Both the position numbers and the translations under genes were made by a program. 64,000 nt of DNA from Stenopsyche tienmushanensis (Eukaryota; Arthropoda; Insecta; Trichoptera; Stenopsychidae): the NCBI GenBank assembly GCA_008973525.1, contig WACJ01000384.1:186001-250000 (forward strand). The letters run 5' to 3'. Positions 33,831 to 45,180 of this stretch are shown here, piece after piece. The notes below the pieces were generated by a model, which was not told where the DNA came from, did not search any database, and saw nothing but the letters and a program-made list of their open reading frames with translations. Each line of letters begins with the position of its first letter. Within the stretch, counting starts at the first letter, position 1.

Positions 33831-35046
33831 ACAAACAAGGTGTGCCGTGAAAATTTCAACGTTTCAAGTGTTTCGTTGCAGTAAAAGGTTGGGAAATCCT
33901 GTATTAAGCGATCACGGTACCTGTAAAGGAATTTTAAAAAATTAGGGTCGTTCCGAATTGCACAAAACCGTTATATCGAGCTTATATCACCGCTCTTATA
34001 TTTCTATTCGGATCTCGTTCCGAATAAGAATATAACCGCTTTCATTAATGCACACAAATTTAATTGCAAACACAGACCCAAATGAAATCTCCAATGGTAC
34101 AATAATTACTCCATACGTTTTTTCTACATACCTTCACATGATCCGATACGTCGTGTAAAAAAATATTAATAATACGCGATAGTGCCTACACAATTCGGCC
34201 ATAAATTGAAATGCTTTGCATAGTGATTATTTCACCTTTTGTCAGTTACGTACCCCGCAGCAGCCCGAAAGCAATTGTATCATCAAAAATGAAATTACCG
34301 TATCTAATATTCGAATGTACGTATTAACGAAGAGTAAAAGTTATATTATTGTCATTTTAGCGATGTTGGCGAGTCATGCTTGTCGCATTAAGATAGAACT
34401 GACATGATGATTATAATATTAATTTTTAATACGCACGTGCATATTCATATGTGCTAGCTGTCAGCTCTTACAATAACTGAGGTCGTTTTGTATTGCTCAA
34501 GCAATGACTACATTCGGGACTATCGTGCAATGCTTCCAACAAATTACGAACCAATTCTCGCGCGTAAACTCGAACAATTGTTCGCGTTGTCGAAGAATTG
34601 GATCGGGATGACTTGATTTTTATTAATAACTATAAATCCATCATCAAGCAACAAAAAGATAAATATTAACATTGAAGACATGCATGGTGCCCTTTTATTA
34701 CAATTCTACAGCATACCGAAGTTAAATGATTAAGAAACGTTTGACTTTTATGATTGGAAATTGAATCATATATTGATGAAAACTACAGCACATTGACCGC
34801 TTGTGGATACTAAATGATTAAAATTAGTTTTATATTAAATCTATAAACATTGAACTTAAAGCCTTTCGATCGATTTTCATGAGTGGCTTTTCCCTTTAAA
34901 TGATATGTGAAATGTCGCAGAACTTATTTTTACAAGAATTTCAATCAATCTGTCCGCAAATAAAAGTCCTAGGACCAACTCAATTTACCTGTAATTTTAT
35001 AAAAATAAATAATGCACAAGTTAGTTTTAATCCAAAGTTTTTGTAT
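33831..35046. other. Unassigned spacer
   Basis: CG-containing unique DNA near 33990-34600, otherwise AT-rich. No supported gene. Confidence 0.35.
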
Positions 35047-35332
35047 TTAGATTAAATTTTTTGAAGTTTCAAATTTCAAAATTATGTTCCGAATTTCAAA
35101 ATAAAGTAAATTATTTTGTAATGTTTCGGGAGCCCTGGTCGACTTATTAATCCTCCCTTTCGTTACCTTCACCGTTGCCGTAATCCCCAACAGTCGCCTT
35201 ATTCGGTTGCGAAACCGCACCGGTGGGTCACTCGAAGCGCCGAGCTCAATGATACCACCCTTTTTTCTAAGAGGGCGCGGTTCTTGATCTTCAACGGTGA
35301 TCAGTCTCTCCGGGGGTATCGGGGTTACGGGT
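35047..35332. repeat. Coding-like patch related to 11.4 kb
   Basis: The minus strand is open for 107 codons (35047-35370). The + strand frame shared with 11430-11530 reads RTGGSLEAPSS here. It lies directly left of the LTR-like repeat at 35333, so it may be the internal 3' end of an LTR retrotransposon. No enzyme motif is visible. Confidence 0.35.
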
Positions 35333-35668
35333 GTTACAAATCCACTTTTTTTTTCAGGACCGTGCAGCATGAGTCAAGCTTGTATATCAATAAATGAACA
35401 CTGTTGATAGCACACAATATTCATTCAACAATATACTCGTGTGTATTCACTTTAAGTAACAAAATAATGTCTTTAACAAAAATATTGGTTATCATTATTA
35501 ATCAATAAATTTGGGTTATCGATCGACACAATCGTACGATGTACGCAAGACACTCTCTCCGTCTCTGTCTACGATTAACAATCTCCGAGCTCATCATGTA
35601 AGAATGTTCTTTCTGTATCGCTTGAATTCGAACGCCGATAAGCGAAAATACTCATCAAAAGGGTTAAA
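35333..35668 (+). repeat. LTR-like dispersed repeat, copy 2
   Basis: Partner of 7020-7318. Starts ACAAATCCA..TTT and contains CAATAAATGAACACTG, a poly(A)-signal-like block, then the conserved CACAATCGTACGATGTACGC. The tgttac just before the start would suit an LTR 5' end, but the other copy lacks it. Confidence 0.6.
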
Positions 35669-35865
35669 AGATTTAATTCTCTAGCATATTTTATAACCTT
35701 TTCGATATTGGAGACGATTACGAGGCGCTTCATGGAAGGCGGAAATCAGTTCATGGACCAAATGTACACACAACTTTCACACTCTACTCTTACTGTAACC
35801 TAACAGGCTAAGGGTACGGCGGAGCAGGAAGGACAAAGGTTCAACCTAAATTCAAATGAATACTG

Positions 35866-36272
35866 TAGCGGGTTAACTGCCACCACGAGTCCAACTTCAG
35901 TTTGAAGGGGGCTGCAGCAAATGAGCCCCTTCCCCATGGTACTCGTATCGGTTCGGTCATTTGTAGTACCTAGTCACGGAGACGAGTCGTCGTTCGAACC
36001 TCCTAGTATGTCTAGGCAGTTGAAGATAGTAGTGAACCTTTGACACAGTCTCCACCAGCTACGGTAATCAGCTGTTCCACGTGCCATTTTATGGGTGTGC
36101 AGCACAGGGTGACCTGCGCACCCAACTCATGTTAGCTGGATTTCTCCAGCTGCGTTTGGTTAGTAAATCGACAAGGCTACTTTCGCGCATCTCTACTCCC
36201 CATCATTACCTCAGGGATTCAATCGTTGCCCACGGGCGTAGGGTTGGCTCCCCCCCATGGGGTTTTATGAGA
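35866..36272 (-). repeat. Dispersed repeat, copy B (probable LINE 5' region)
   Basis: Minus-strand partner of 5016-5392 with the same order of blocks. It keeps a ~90-base internal segment (about 35925-36015 on the + strand) not seen in copy A, and a G/C-run homologous to the poly-G of copy A near 36250. The coding potential is unclear. Confidence 0.75.
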
Positions 36273-38889
36273 GGGCATCGTGGAATCTAATACCAACCCG
36301 ATTATAGGCGCGATAAGGAAAATTGGGCTGAACGTTATGAAAAGCGAAACGCTCCCCTTTTTCCAATTCAAGATAAAATTCAAAGATAAATTTATTCAAA
36401 TCCAAGCAGCAGTTAGTCAAAAACAGAGAGAATCGTTTGTAGTCTCTCTGCTTCTGTAGCATACATCATATGTATGAGTAGTATGTGAGTGTGTCTATAA
36501 ATAGCATAAATCAACTAAGCCTATTTTATTACATATTACACAACACACATTTTTAGCTAACGATTTTCGTTAGTAAATTGAAAAAGTATAAAATCAACTT
36601 TTCTTCAATGGAAGTTTAACTTCTTCTGCGTCTCAGGCTATAAAGTTTTTGCAATAAGGAAATGGTTTGTGGTGATTTTTTTAAATTAAAAATATGCAAT
36701 ATCAATTGATGTGCATTGATGATCCTTATATAGAAATTTGGGGTTCAATTGTTCTCAATATAAGTAAGGCCAGCTCTTATATCCAGAAAATCAATTATTT
36801 TCTGGAACAAAATTATTCAATGTTCGCAATAATTTAATTTGCATTTTTATGACATATTCCATCGCGATTTCGATTTATCAGGCGAACGTTTATGCTCTCA
36901 TGCAATGATTCTTATGTAGGATTTTATCACAACTCGCATTTTAACATTCAGGAATTAGTTATGTTTGATTGATTGAACAACAAATTTGATGTCCACATTC
37001 AGAAAATCGTTGCAAATTCCAGTATATTTTTTTAAGCGTTATATTGATGTGCTTTCCGTTCATTAGTACGTTATGCCAAGGAATCTGTTAAGGAAAAATT
37101 AATATCCGTTGTCAGATTACGAAAAAAATGAGGACGTGCAAAAATATGATAAAAGAAACGCCACTGAACGTTATTAATCGCGTTCGAACGTGATGGCGAA
37201 GAATCATTTTCGTTATTGCTTCCATTATATCAAAAGGTCCCGGGCTGATAATCTCAGCACATATAAATGGTAACCGGCCCTGCTTACATTATCGGCTATT
37301 TGTCTTATTGATCTGTTAGCCGATAGTGCTTATAAGACAGCCTTAACGTCTGTCGATTTTTTAAAATATGTCATTTTCTCCAATTACTAACAACACTTTG
37401 ACCCTTTGACGCTGGCGACGATATTTCATTTTTTTATCATCGGTACTATAGTTAAGAACGAATTACTTTCGACGCACTGTTGCGTCGCCTCTAATGCGTT
37501 CGTTTAAGATATGTTATCGTGTTTCGATCGTTAATATTCAAATGTCCCATTTATTCCGTGGTCCGAGTTAACATTTCTATCGGGCATCAATATTAGTTTA
37601 ATAGGAGATCCTCTATCGAAGTGGAGGCCTATTTATGTGTCGGACAGTCTTCTGCTTGATTAATTTATTTTAACATTGATGTGCAGCGATAAACAACAAT
37701 TTATCTTCTTATAATTTTGAAGCGTAAGCATCGAGTCGGACGATCGTTGACGATGCAATGGATGAACCTGTTGGTATAAAATGCAGCTTGATTGCCCTTA
37801 GGTTTTTTAGGTGTGGAATTTTATTCTAAGAACACTATGCTTAGCTCTATGGGAAAATGGTGGCTCATATTTATTAATTGATGGTGATGTTTATATGGTT
37901 ATGAATTCGCTTGTTCGAGAATACATCGGTTTAATGCGATCGCCCCCTCAGCATTCCATCCGATCCTGAACAACACCGGTAGCTCGGAATGCTCTTTTTG
38001 TATTGTCCTTCGGGCATCCTTTTTTATTCTTCTGTCAAGGGTGCCCTTTATATTCTCTGCCAGGTGATTTTTATTTGACGTCTCATAATAACGAAGGAAT
38101 TTTATTTAAGTATACTCAGAAGGGGATTATTAAAAAGATTATACAGCATCATCCACACCGGATATCGCCAGATAAAATACGCAATGCTTTGGAACTATAT
38201 TTCGCATCTTACAAATAAAATATCTATACTATATAGTAGAACCCTTAAAATTAAGTATGAATCACAACAAGGAATGCTACGCAAAGGCGTAGAAGCATCC
38301 GATGGATATATCTTCCGTTGAAACTGTACATAGTTGAACGTTACCTCACATGAGATAACATTGCTAATCCTGATGAAGACCACATTTTAAGTATTTCCAC
38401 ATTCAGAGGAACGAGAAGAGCCTTTCCCTCGTTATAGCGAGGACATTACTCTTTACAATTGTTGTGCTGTGCACGTCCTGGAAGGTCGGTGGGAATCGAT
38501 CAGAATACTTTCGTGCCGCACATCGATGACGATGTGCGTTTGCGATTGTAGATAAACACATTATTTCTCGCAAAGCTGCGTATTAATTTAACGCATTTAA
38601 TTTTGGCAAACATGATTTTATTTAATCGACGTTCGATACAAATTTTTGCAGATCAAAGATGCAGATTAAGGCTTTGTGGAGGGCCGCACCACTCGAAGAG
38701 ATAACAGTCGCACTACCAGTGGGCGGTTAAATTTGCACGGTTAGTACACACGAGATTTATACGATCAATTTTTAATATAAATTAAATTTTGCAAAAATAT
38801 CAAGGGCCGTTTTCATACGTAAAACGGGATGAGATAAAAGCAGGAATTATTAAATAAAATTATATTAAATTTCTACAAGTGCTACATAT
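36273..38889. other. Unassigned spacer; 37.1-37.8 kb looks like conserved non-coding DNA
   Basis: 36500-37080 is plain AT-rich DNA. 37140-37760 is different: CG dinucleotides are frequent, no repeats are seen and no frame is open for long, which is the usual look of regulatory DNA or a non-coding exon. A 71-codon frame at 38003-38218 is not convincing. Nothing else is supported. Confidence 0.35.
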
Positions 38890-39717
38890 ATCGGATGCGG
38901 CAGGGAAACTACCTTATTTTAAAAATTAATAACATAAACAGTTTAGGAGATATCAGTTCAATTATTTTTTTCATGTTACAGAGAGACATTTAAAGTTTTT
39001 ATTTATTACATTTAAAAAATTATATCATTAAGTTAATTTGACTGAAATTCTGAAAATCGAAACTAAAAAATACAGGATGCAGCAGGGAAACTGCCTTATT
39101 TTAAAAATTAATAACACAAGTAGTATAAAAAATATCAACTTAATTTTTTTCCATAATACAGAGAAATATTTAAACTTTAAATTTATGATGATTTATAATG
39201 TTTATCATTAAGGTTCGTTCTGATCAATGCATTGAGATAATCAAGATTTGAAACTTCCCTCCATTCTTTCCAGCATATCGACGGGTATGATATCGATATT
39301 AGCTTGAATATAAAATCTTGTTATTTGGATGATTGCTGTAAACTATAAATTTCAGATAGTCATCAACCACATCCATTTATTCAAGATTTGATAAGAAAAA
39401 CTCCTCAATCATGTGGATATAACGAAGAGAATTGATCGTAATTATCTGATTGTTATTAGGGCCTATTCTTTCAAATTAAAGCCATTTCACCCCTTCTTGA
39501 AATAACTATCGCTTTATGGTAGGGGTTTCAAATGAGGAAGTTTCCCTGCCGCACACTTCAAAACTCAACTATCTCAATGCATTGATTGATATAATTTTAA
39601 AAACATAATAAATATATATATATCTGTAATATGAAAAAAAAAAAATAAACTCATATCTGATATAATATTTGTATTATTCATTTTTAAAATAAGGTAGTTT
39701 TCCTGCCGCACCCTGTA
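38890..39717. mobile_element. Nested inverted-repeat cluster of the CAGGRTGCRGCAGGGAAACT family
   Basis: Four element ends lie in one block: left ends at 38892 and 39071, right ends at 39557 and 39717. The two left ends begin near-identical ~175-base units in direct tandem (CAGGGAAACTACCTTATTTT then AAAAATTAATAACA). The region 39575-39717 read on the minus strand is a third copy of that unit. So the 39071-39717 pair forms a long foldback with TA at both outer edges. The 39557 right end carries the inner block of the simple copy at 31920-32171. The likely history is one copy inserted in or beside another, plus a duplication. No transposase is present. Confidence 0.78.
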
Positions 39718-40008
39718 TTTAGTGATGCATATTTTATCTTTTATCATTGAGTTAACTGATTTCTTATGTCGGTGCTGTTTCTGGTAGGTTCTTTTCATCA
39801 TTTTTTCCTGCTCGCGAAGATAAATCTATTTTAATGTCAAAGAGTTGTGATATTGTGCGAGAGCTTCGGTATTATTTCATTCTTAAAAAAAAGGTATTTT
39901 TACCATATTTCTTCGATGTATTGATCGATGTGTGGAAGATTTTTGAAAATAATTAATTGATTTAAAGTAGATCATCCAATAAACTTATTGTTACTGTTTC
40001 CATTTTTT
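39718..40008. other. Unassigned spacer
   Basis: No supported feature. Confidence 0.4.
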
Positions 40009-40472
40009 GGCGTTGCCGGGGTAGGGTGAAGACATACGAGACGCTTAAGTGCATCTCGGATTCGCTCCTACACCAACTGAGGGTGTCTCCCCGTCACCGT
40101 ACAACTTACCCGAGCGAATTCGAAACTGAGTGGTTTCGCCATTTTTTCAGGTTGCCCCTCTCAGTTCGGCGATTACAAAACGATATAGAAGTCAACGGAA
40201 GACAATGTTGTTTTTCGTTGCAAAGTAAAGATCATCAAATGCATCTCCTCGAGGCCGTCTTCTTGGTGTTCTTCTTGTTCCTGCTCCGTTCCTAGAGCCT
40301 CTCGGATCCGAACCGGTGAGGTTCCTCGAGTTTCATACTGCTAAGTAGGGAAGACCATGCAAGAGACAACGAGCGACATGCAAGTTAAGATTCGTATAAA
40401 AAGCAATGAATAGTATATAAACTGGATATCAGCTTGCTGTTAGAAGAGTATTTAAGTATCTACTCTGTAAAA
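40009..40472 (-). repeat. RTE-derived non-autonomous repeat, body without tail
   Basis: This aligns over its whole length to the minus strand of 57205-57655 at high identity, from GGCGTTGCCGGGGTAGGGTG to TTTAAGTATCTACTCTGTAA. The + strand of this copy keeps an 89-codon frame (ETLKCISDSLLHQLRVSPRH) that is also open in the 57 kb copy. Because the TGA tail lies at the other end of the 57 kb copy, that frame is antisense to the element and is probably incidental. Confidence 0.8.
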
Positions 40473-40556
40473 AGGTAATTTTTTTAATAATTGGTAGAAT
40501 ATAATTAAAATCATAGTCTGTTGATTTTTTGATAATACATTGATATATAAATTGTT

Positions 40557-40820
40557 TATTTTATTCATTGCTTTTTTTTCATTTGTGAACGGAAATTATT
40601 AGTTAAAAGATTGCGTTGTATTTGTGTAATACATAATAAAATAGGCAAGCTACTGGTCTAGTGGTTGCTTTATGCTACGTATATTTACACACATAATAGA
40701 AGCGGCGAGGCGCATGCATGTGGCGTCTCTCCGATTCCCCATCTCTTTGAGACCAAATGTTGTTAAGAGTTTCAATTTTCGTGACGTTCAAGTCAATTTG
40801 CTCTACCATGCCTATACAAG
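40557..40820 (+). repeat. Three-copy dispersed repeat, copy 1
   Basis: Shares with 42624-42850 and 63232-63470 the ordered blocks TAGYTAAAAGATTGCGYTGT, AATAYATAATAAAAT, a GAAGCG/GAGGCG...GCGCATGC core and a T-rich segment before CAA.TTG. All three copies have the same orientation. The class is unknown; the length suits a SINE or MITE. Confidence 0.7.
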
Positions 40821-41600
40821 TTTCAGTTCAATAATAAACTTCGATAAAAATGTGGTCATTATTTTATAACAGATTTCTCTATGTCAATCCTCTCGAAGAA
40901 GATTGAAATAAAGCCAACAAGTCCGAGACAATGAGAACGCCCCAGAGCATCAAGCATGACAGCAAACAATCATCACAGAGATAACACGATGATTTCCGAG
41001 TATTCCAATCTGTATCGAGATTTATTTAAATTGAATCTCGCGTGTCACTATGATTGATGCCGGCTTATTGATTTCTGTCAATGTAGCACACACCGAGTGA
41101 TTGGTCGCATTTTTTCGGGTAATCACTTCGTATTTTAATTGTGAGAACGGAAGCACCTTCGGGACAAAAAGCTGGTTCGCACAATGCCGACGACAAGTGG
41201 ATATCGGCCTTACCATTTCTTGTCCAGTACAAGATGCTGGAGCAGATATTTCGATACCTGCCACAGCACAAGGAGCACTCACCTGTCTGACAACAAACCG
41301 ACCAATAAATCAAACATTCAATAATGTCCATCGAGACGCATTGTCCACGATAACGTGAAGAAATGCCCACCGCTTGATGACCCTCATCTTGGATCGCTAA
41401 AACTATACCACTTTACGGCTATTACAATAAATTTCTTATGGACGCTGAGAAAATAATGCGTGCTTACTCATACATATAAAATGCGATTTTTTACTTATAA
41501 AATTATATAAAAATATTAAATGTCAAGGAAAGACGTGGGATTTCAGCACATCGTACAACAAGCATAATCCTACATTCATATATATTAAGTTGGATTTGTG
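40821..41600. other. Spacer with a cysteine-rich open patch
   Basis: 41040-41370 is G+C-richer and open on both strands. The minus strand has a strong donor CAGACAG|GTGAGT (GT at 41284-41285 on the + coordinates) and a frame with many cysteines (CQTGECSLCCGRYRNICSS). The + strand has an acceptor-like tgatttctgtcaatgtag at about 41087. The strands conflict, so no exon is called. Flanks are AT-rich. Confidence 0.25.
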
Positions 41601-41608
41601 AAATTTAA

Positions 41609-41660
41609 CACATTTGCTACGGGGAGGATGCAGATTTCGCATGTATACATATATATACGG
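41609..41660 (+). repeat. piggyBac-type left end, orphan
   Basis: TTAA at 41605-41608 followed by CACATTTGCTACGGGGAGG matches the left ends at 9581 and 31258. No right end is found before the Tc fragment at 41785. Confidence 0.45.
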
Positions 41661-41784
41661 ATTATATGCATATAACTACTAATGTCATTTACATGAATAC
41701 ATGAAATAGAACTGTTTATTTTCTATATGATCTCATACCGTTTCTCGAAGACTTTCGAATATATAAAAGATCATCAAGATATAT

Positions 41785-41892
41785 AGGGTGTTTTGCACAT
41801 AGCGAACCACGGAATAATGCACGTCCCCAGACAAAGAAATCCAGCGGTGTCAGGTCTGGAGACCGTGCGAACCACGGAATAGGACCGCCAAA
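41785..41892 (-). pseudogene. Tc3/IS630-like transposase C-terminal fragment
   Basis: The minus strand reads FGGPIPWFARSPDLTPLDFF then VWGRALFRGSLC without a stop. This is the conserved third catalytic region of insect Tc3/IS630-like transposases (family wording RNGPVPWPPRSPDLTPLDFFLWG). Only ~36 residues remain. It complements the 26 kb remnant, which stops just before this segment, but belongs to a separate copy. Confidence 0.85.
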
Positions 41893-42365
41893 AGAATTAA
41901 TTTACACGACACATGTGCCCACAAAAGAAATCCTAATTGAAGGAATAAGTGTCGCCTTTAGCCATAGCTGGAATAAGGAAAAGTTGTCGTGCGTGCATTT
42001 GAAGCAGAGGTGACCAATTTGATCACGAAGCCGACACTTCTCATACGTTTGCACATTTTATGTGATTTTGAAAGCTCAGAACTAGTTTTCTTTAAACTAT
42101 TTGCACAAAATAATGATTTATTTAGATCAAAAATACATTGCAAAACACAAAAACAGTTATTTCGTACTATTACGATCACAGATTTAAAGTTAATGACGAT
42201 TCAATGTTGAAATTTTGGGTATTTTTTAAATATGCGGAAAAAGAAATCTGACACTTAGGGCATAGGGTCTATGTGTGAAACATAGCAAAAGACCCCCCCC
42301 CCCTAACTATTATAATAGGCCAATAGACCAATAGTTGATCAAACTTAATACATGTAACACATCAC
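41893..42365. other. Unassigned spacer with poly-C run
   Basis: Contains a C run at about 42292-42303. No supported gene. Confidence 0.4.
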
Positions 42366-42430
42366 TCAATAAGTTCGTAGGATTTTATTTAGAGCGATCT
42401 CTTCCAAAAAATATTCTACGAACTTATTGC
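42366..42430. mobile_element. Minimal inverted-repeat element, ~65 bp
   Basis: TCAATAAGTTCGTAGGATTT at 42366 is mirrored by ATTCTACGAACTTATTGC ending at 42430, with only ~20 bases between. The same end motif occurs singly at 23186 and 52433. This looks like a transposon reduced to its two ends. Confidence 0.6.
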
Positions 42431-42623
42431 ATGAATCAGCATCGAGCTTTAAAATTAAAAAAAACGTTCATTTTAAGCATTTCAATCATAACTTAAGTAT
42501 TTATATATTATACGCTTGATTATTGTTTATAATTTTTCTCCATATTTTTGATATTTGGACGCACTTGTTTATTGTACTGAAGCGTTTAAGTCGTTGTGTT
42601 TTAATGTGAAACGTATGATTTAA

Positions 42624-42850
42624 GAAATTATTAGCTAAAAGATTGCGCTGTATGTTGTGTAATATATAATAAAATGCGCAAGCGTCTACTGGCCGCTTTA
42701 TGCGTGCACACACAATATAATGGAAGCGTCATGCTGCGCATGCGCGTATGGTTTTGGTCTATGTGATTTAGAGACTAGAAACGATTATAGCTCTTTTTCC
42801 TTTTTTTAGACTTGGATAAGGGCAAATTGGACGTTCAGCTCAATTTTTAT
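42624..42850 (+). repeat. Three-copy dispersed repeat, copy 2
   Basis: See 40557-40820 for shared blocks. This copy reads TAGCTAAAAGATTGCGCTGT and GCTGCGCATGCGCGTATGG, the clearest palindromic GCGCATGCGC core of the three. Confidence 0.7.
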
Positions 42851-43982
42851 TTTTCACTATATGAAGATTCAGGAATCTCAATTTTATCCTCGATTTAACA
42901 CAGTTCGATTTATTTTATATAACTTCTAAATTACGAAACTGAGAAAGACTTGAGTATATATTAGTATTGTTGCATAAATAATAATCGACGAAAAATACGA
43001 GGAAATAATAGTGTAGTAATAATATTTTTTGTAATTTTACATAATGAAGCTCAATATCCGTCAATTTGACGCGTGCGGTATATCAAGTGTTAACTACTGA
43101 AATTTCTCAACCTCAAAAGAGCATTGTCGCACATTTCACTAGCCTTCAATAAATATCACTCAGCCACGCCATAAATTAGCAAATGGAGACAAAAGGCGAT
43201 TAAATCAGAAGCTAAGTGATATAATAAAACGCTACCACAACAAGAAAAAACGCTTTCAATAGCGCGCCGAGATTAATTACTCGCATAGATAAAAAATAAG
43301 AACAAATAAAAGCCTCCATATAGTTTATTTACGTTCGTTTTAGTAGCGACAAAAAAAGCTAAAACGGTTACCGAAGCAGTATCAGAAATATAAGCGCCCG
43401 CTAATGTATAAAAGATGCAATATATCACTTTTAGCTCTTTAATGCATATGAGGCTTGTTTTGCTGTCAGTGCCGGTATATTTATTGATTCCGACTACCTC
43501 AGAAGCTTTATCTAGCCCATATTTTGTTTATGAACTTATTGAAAAATCACATGTGATCTTATCACGATCCCATAAAAGCTACTCGTTTTTCGGTCGATGA
43601 AATCTGGCGAAATGTGAAATCGTTTATCCTAACATATGAGCAAAGCGACTTTCCAATAGATTTTTTTTCGACTTAAACCATATGTGCATATTTGGTTATA
43701 TCACACTCTGGATGGGATGAATATGAAATGCCCATATGATGAATTATAATTAAGATTATATTTTTTTATTATGGAAATAAATTGGTTTGCTTTCAACACT
43801 GTCAACGGGTGGTTCTCGTTCTTCATTACTTGCCATTTTGGTTTCACAATGACTTAGTTTATATTTGAGCGCTTAAAATAATAGTGAAGAATATTTTATG
43901 TCATATTATACACGATAAATATGCTATAACTTACATCCTTCTCTAATCTATTGTTTTATTATTTACTAGATTATTAACTATA
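42851..43982. other. Unassigned AT-rich spacer
   Basis: No supported feature. Confidence 0.4.
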
Positions 43983-44345
43983 TACACGAGTCATCATGAA
44001 AGTCGGGTTATAAGGGCTCTTGAGGCCAGGGGAATTTTTTGTTTCGAATTTGGCGCGCTAAGTGTACAGTTTGTGTGATCCCGCGTGATTGTCGGTCTTT
44101 TATTCCAGTCACAGTTAGAATTCTTCCGATGAGAGGTCGTCGCGCGCTCCCACCACCTTCCGTCTGTGCGAGATCTTCGCTGTTATCAGTTTTTTGATTT
44201 TGCAGAACAATACCGCCGCGAATATCCATCGGAAGCTCATGGAAGTTTATGGTAGGATATGATGAGTCGACAACGTGTTATGAAGTGGGTTAGATTGTTC
44301 AGAAAAGGCCGTACTGATACTCTGATACGCACGATGAGGTAAAGA
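43983..44345 (+). pseudogene. mariner 5' end: TIR, leader and helix-turn-helix coding
   Basis: This begins with a worn TIR (CACGAGTCATCATGAAAGTC) like the one at 47272, then a leader shared with 33618-33830. From about 44148 it encodes a mariner DNA-binding N-terminus: PPSVCEIFAVISFLILQNN, TAANIHRKLMEVYG, then after a one-base shift DMMSRQRVMKWVRLFRKGRT. The family pattern is PPSxCExRAVIxFLxxxxx.AAEIHRRLxxVYG.D.MSxxxVxxWxRxFxxGRT. The ATG is lost, and a frameshift after VYG and the truncation at 44345 kill it. No catalytic domain remains. Confidence 0.88.
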
Positions 44346-44394
44346 CTGAGAGTTCAGCAATAATTTCTGATCGTACGTGTGCATCAATTCCGAG

Positions 44395-45010
44395 TCAAAA
44401 TTTTCAATCCCGGGAATTCGGGATTGCATTAGACCATCCCGGGATCAGTCCCGGGATCGGGATTTCAATAGTTATTAAAGAAATTACATTATAATTTGAT
44501 CAAAAATTACGAATAAGTCCATTTTTTAATATAAAAAATAATTTGAAGGCGAAAGAATTTTATTTATTTAAGAAAAAATATAATTACAAAATAGATAAAT
44601 AATACACGGACTAAAACTCGCAAAATTCCCGATTTCCCGACAAATTATTTATTTCCGCCGTTCGATATTCCCATTATTAGAGTCGAGGTGTAGTAAATAC
44701 ATCACCGGTAGGGAAAAGCTTAATATAACAATTTGAAAAACATATATGTACTGTATATATGTATACATAGATTAGACAATTACTGCCCCTAAGCGTCGCC
44801 TAAGCTCGCCAATTAGTAGTTACGCCACTGTTTCCAAGCATCCAGATTTCGACGGGAATGTCTCGATTTAGTAGCCTTCAACATGCTGGAGAGGTGTACG
44901 ATTTCTATTTGATAAAAGTTTCAATCCCGAATTTTTCGGGAATACGTTTACTAGTCCCGGGATTCATGAGCATCTAAAGCAATCACGGGATTCGGAATCC
45001 CAATATTGTA
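44395..45010. mobile_element. hAT-like element with CCCGGGATT end repeats
   Basis: Both ends are dense in CCCGGG/CGGGATT words. The left is 44405-44465 and the right is 44925-45000. On opposite strands they share ATTGC.TTAGA followed by an ATCCCGGGA block, so they form imperfect inverted subterminal repeats around ~450 bases of AT-rich DNA. The layout suits a non-autonomous hAT. Exact ends and a target duplication could not be fixed. Confidence 0.45.
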
Positions 45011-45095
45011 CTTGTGCAAAAAATTGAAGAATAAATGCGAAATATTTGAAACTCTTTGGTAGTAATCACCGAAATTTCGATTTCGATCTATTAGC

Positions 45096-45180
45096 TGGTT
45101 TAAGAACAATATCAATTTTACGAAAGAAGTAGAGTTTTATGTATTTCTTGCGAAAATCACCCGGAATATAAAGTGTTAAC
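45096..45180. repeat. Dispersed repeat copy 2 (partner of window start)
   Basis: Matches 1-65 and 130-146, in the same orientation, lacking the tandem insert. Its place just right of the hAT-like element suggests it is the outer part of the same or a neighbouring element. Confidence 0.6.

Noticed and set aside
38003..38218. 71-codon + strand frame ending ELYFASYK
   Set aside because: No good acceptor, no family match, and similar frames are expected by chance in this composition.
41022..41370. Cysteine-rich minus-strand frame as a secreted protein exon
   Set aside because: Three frames on two strands are open at once and splice signals conflict, so no strand can be chosen.
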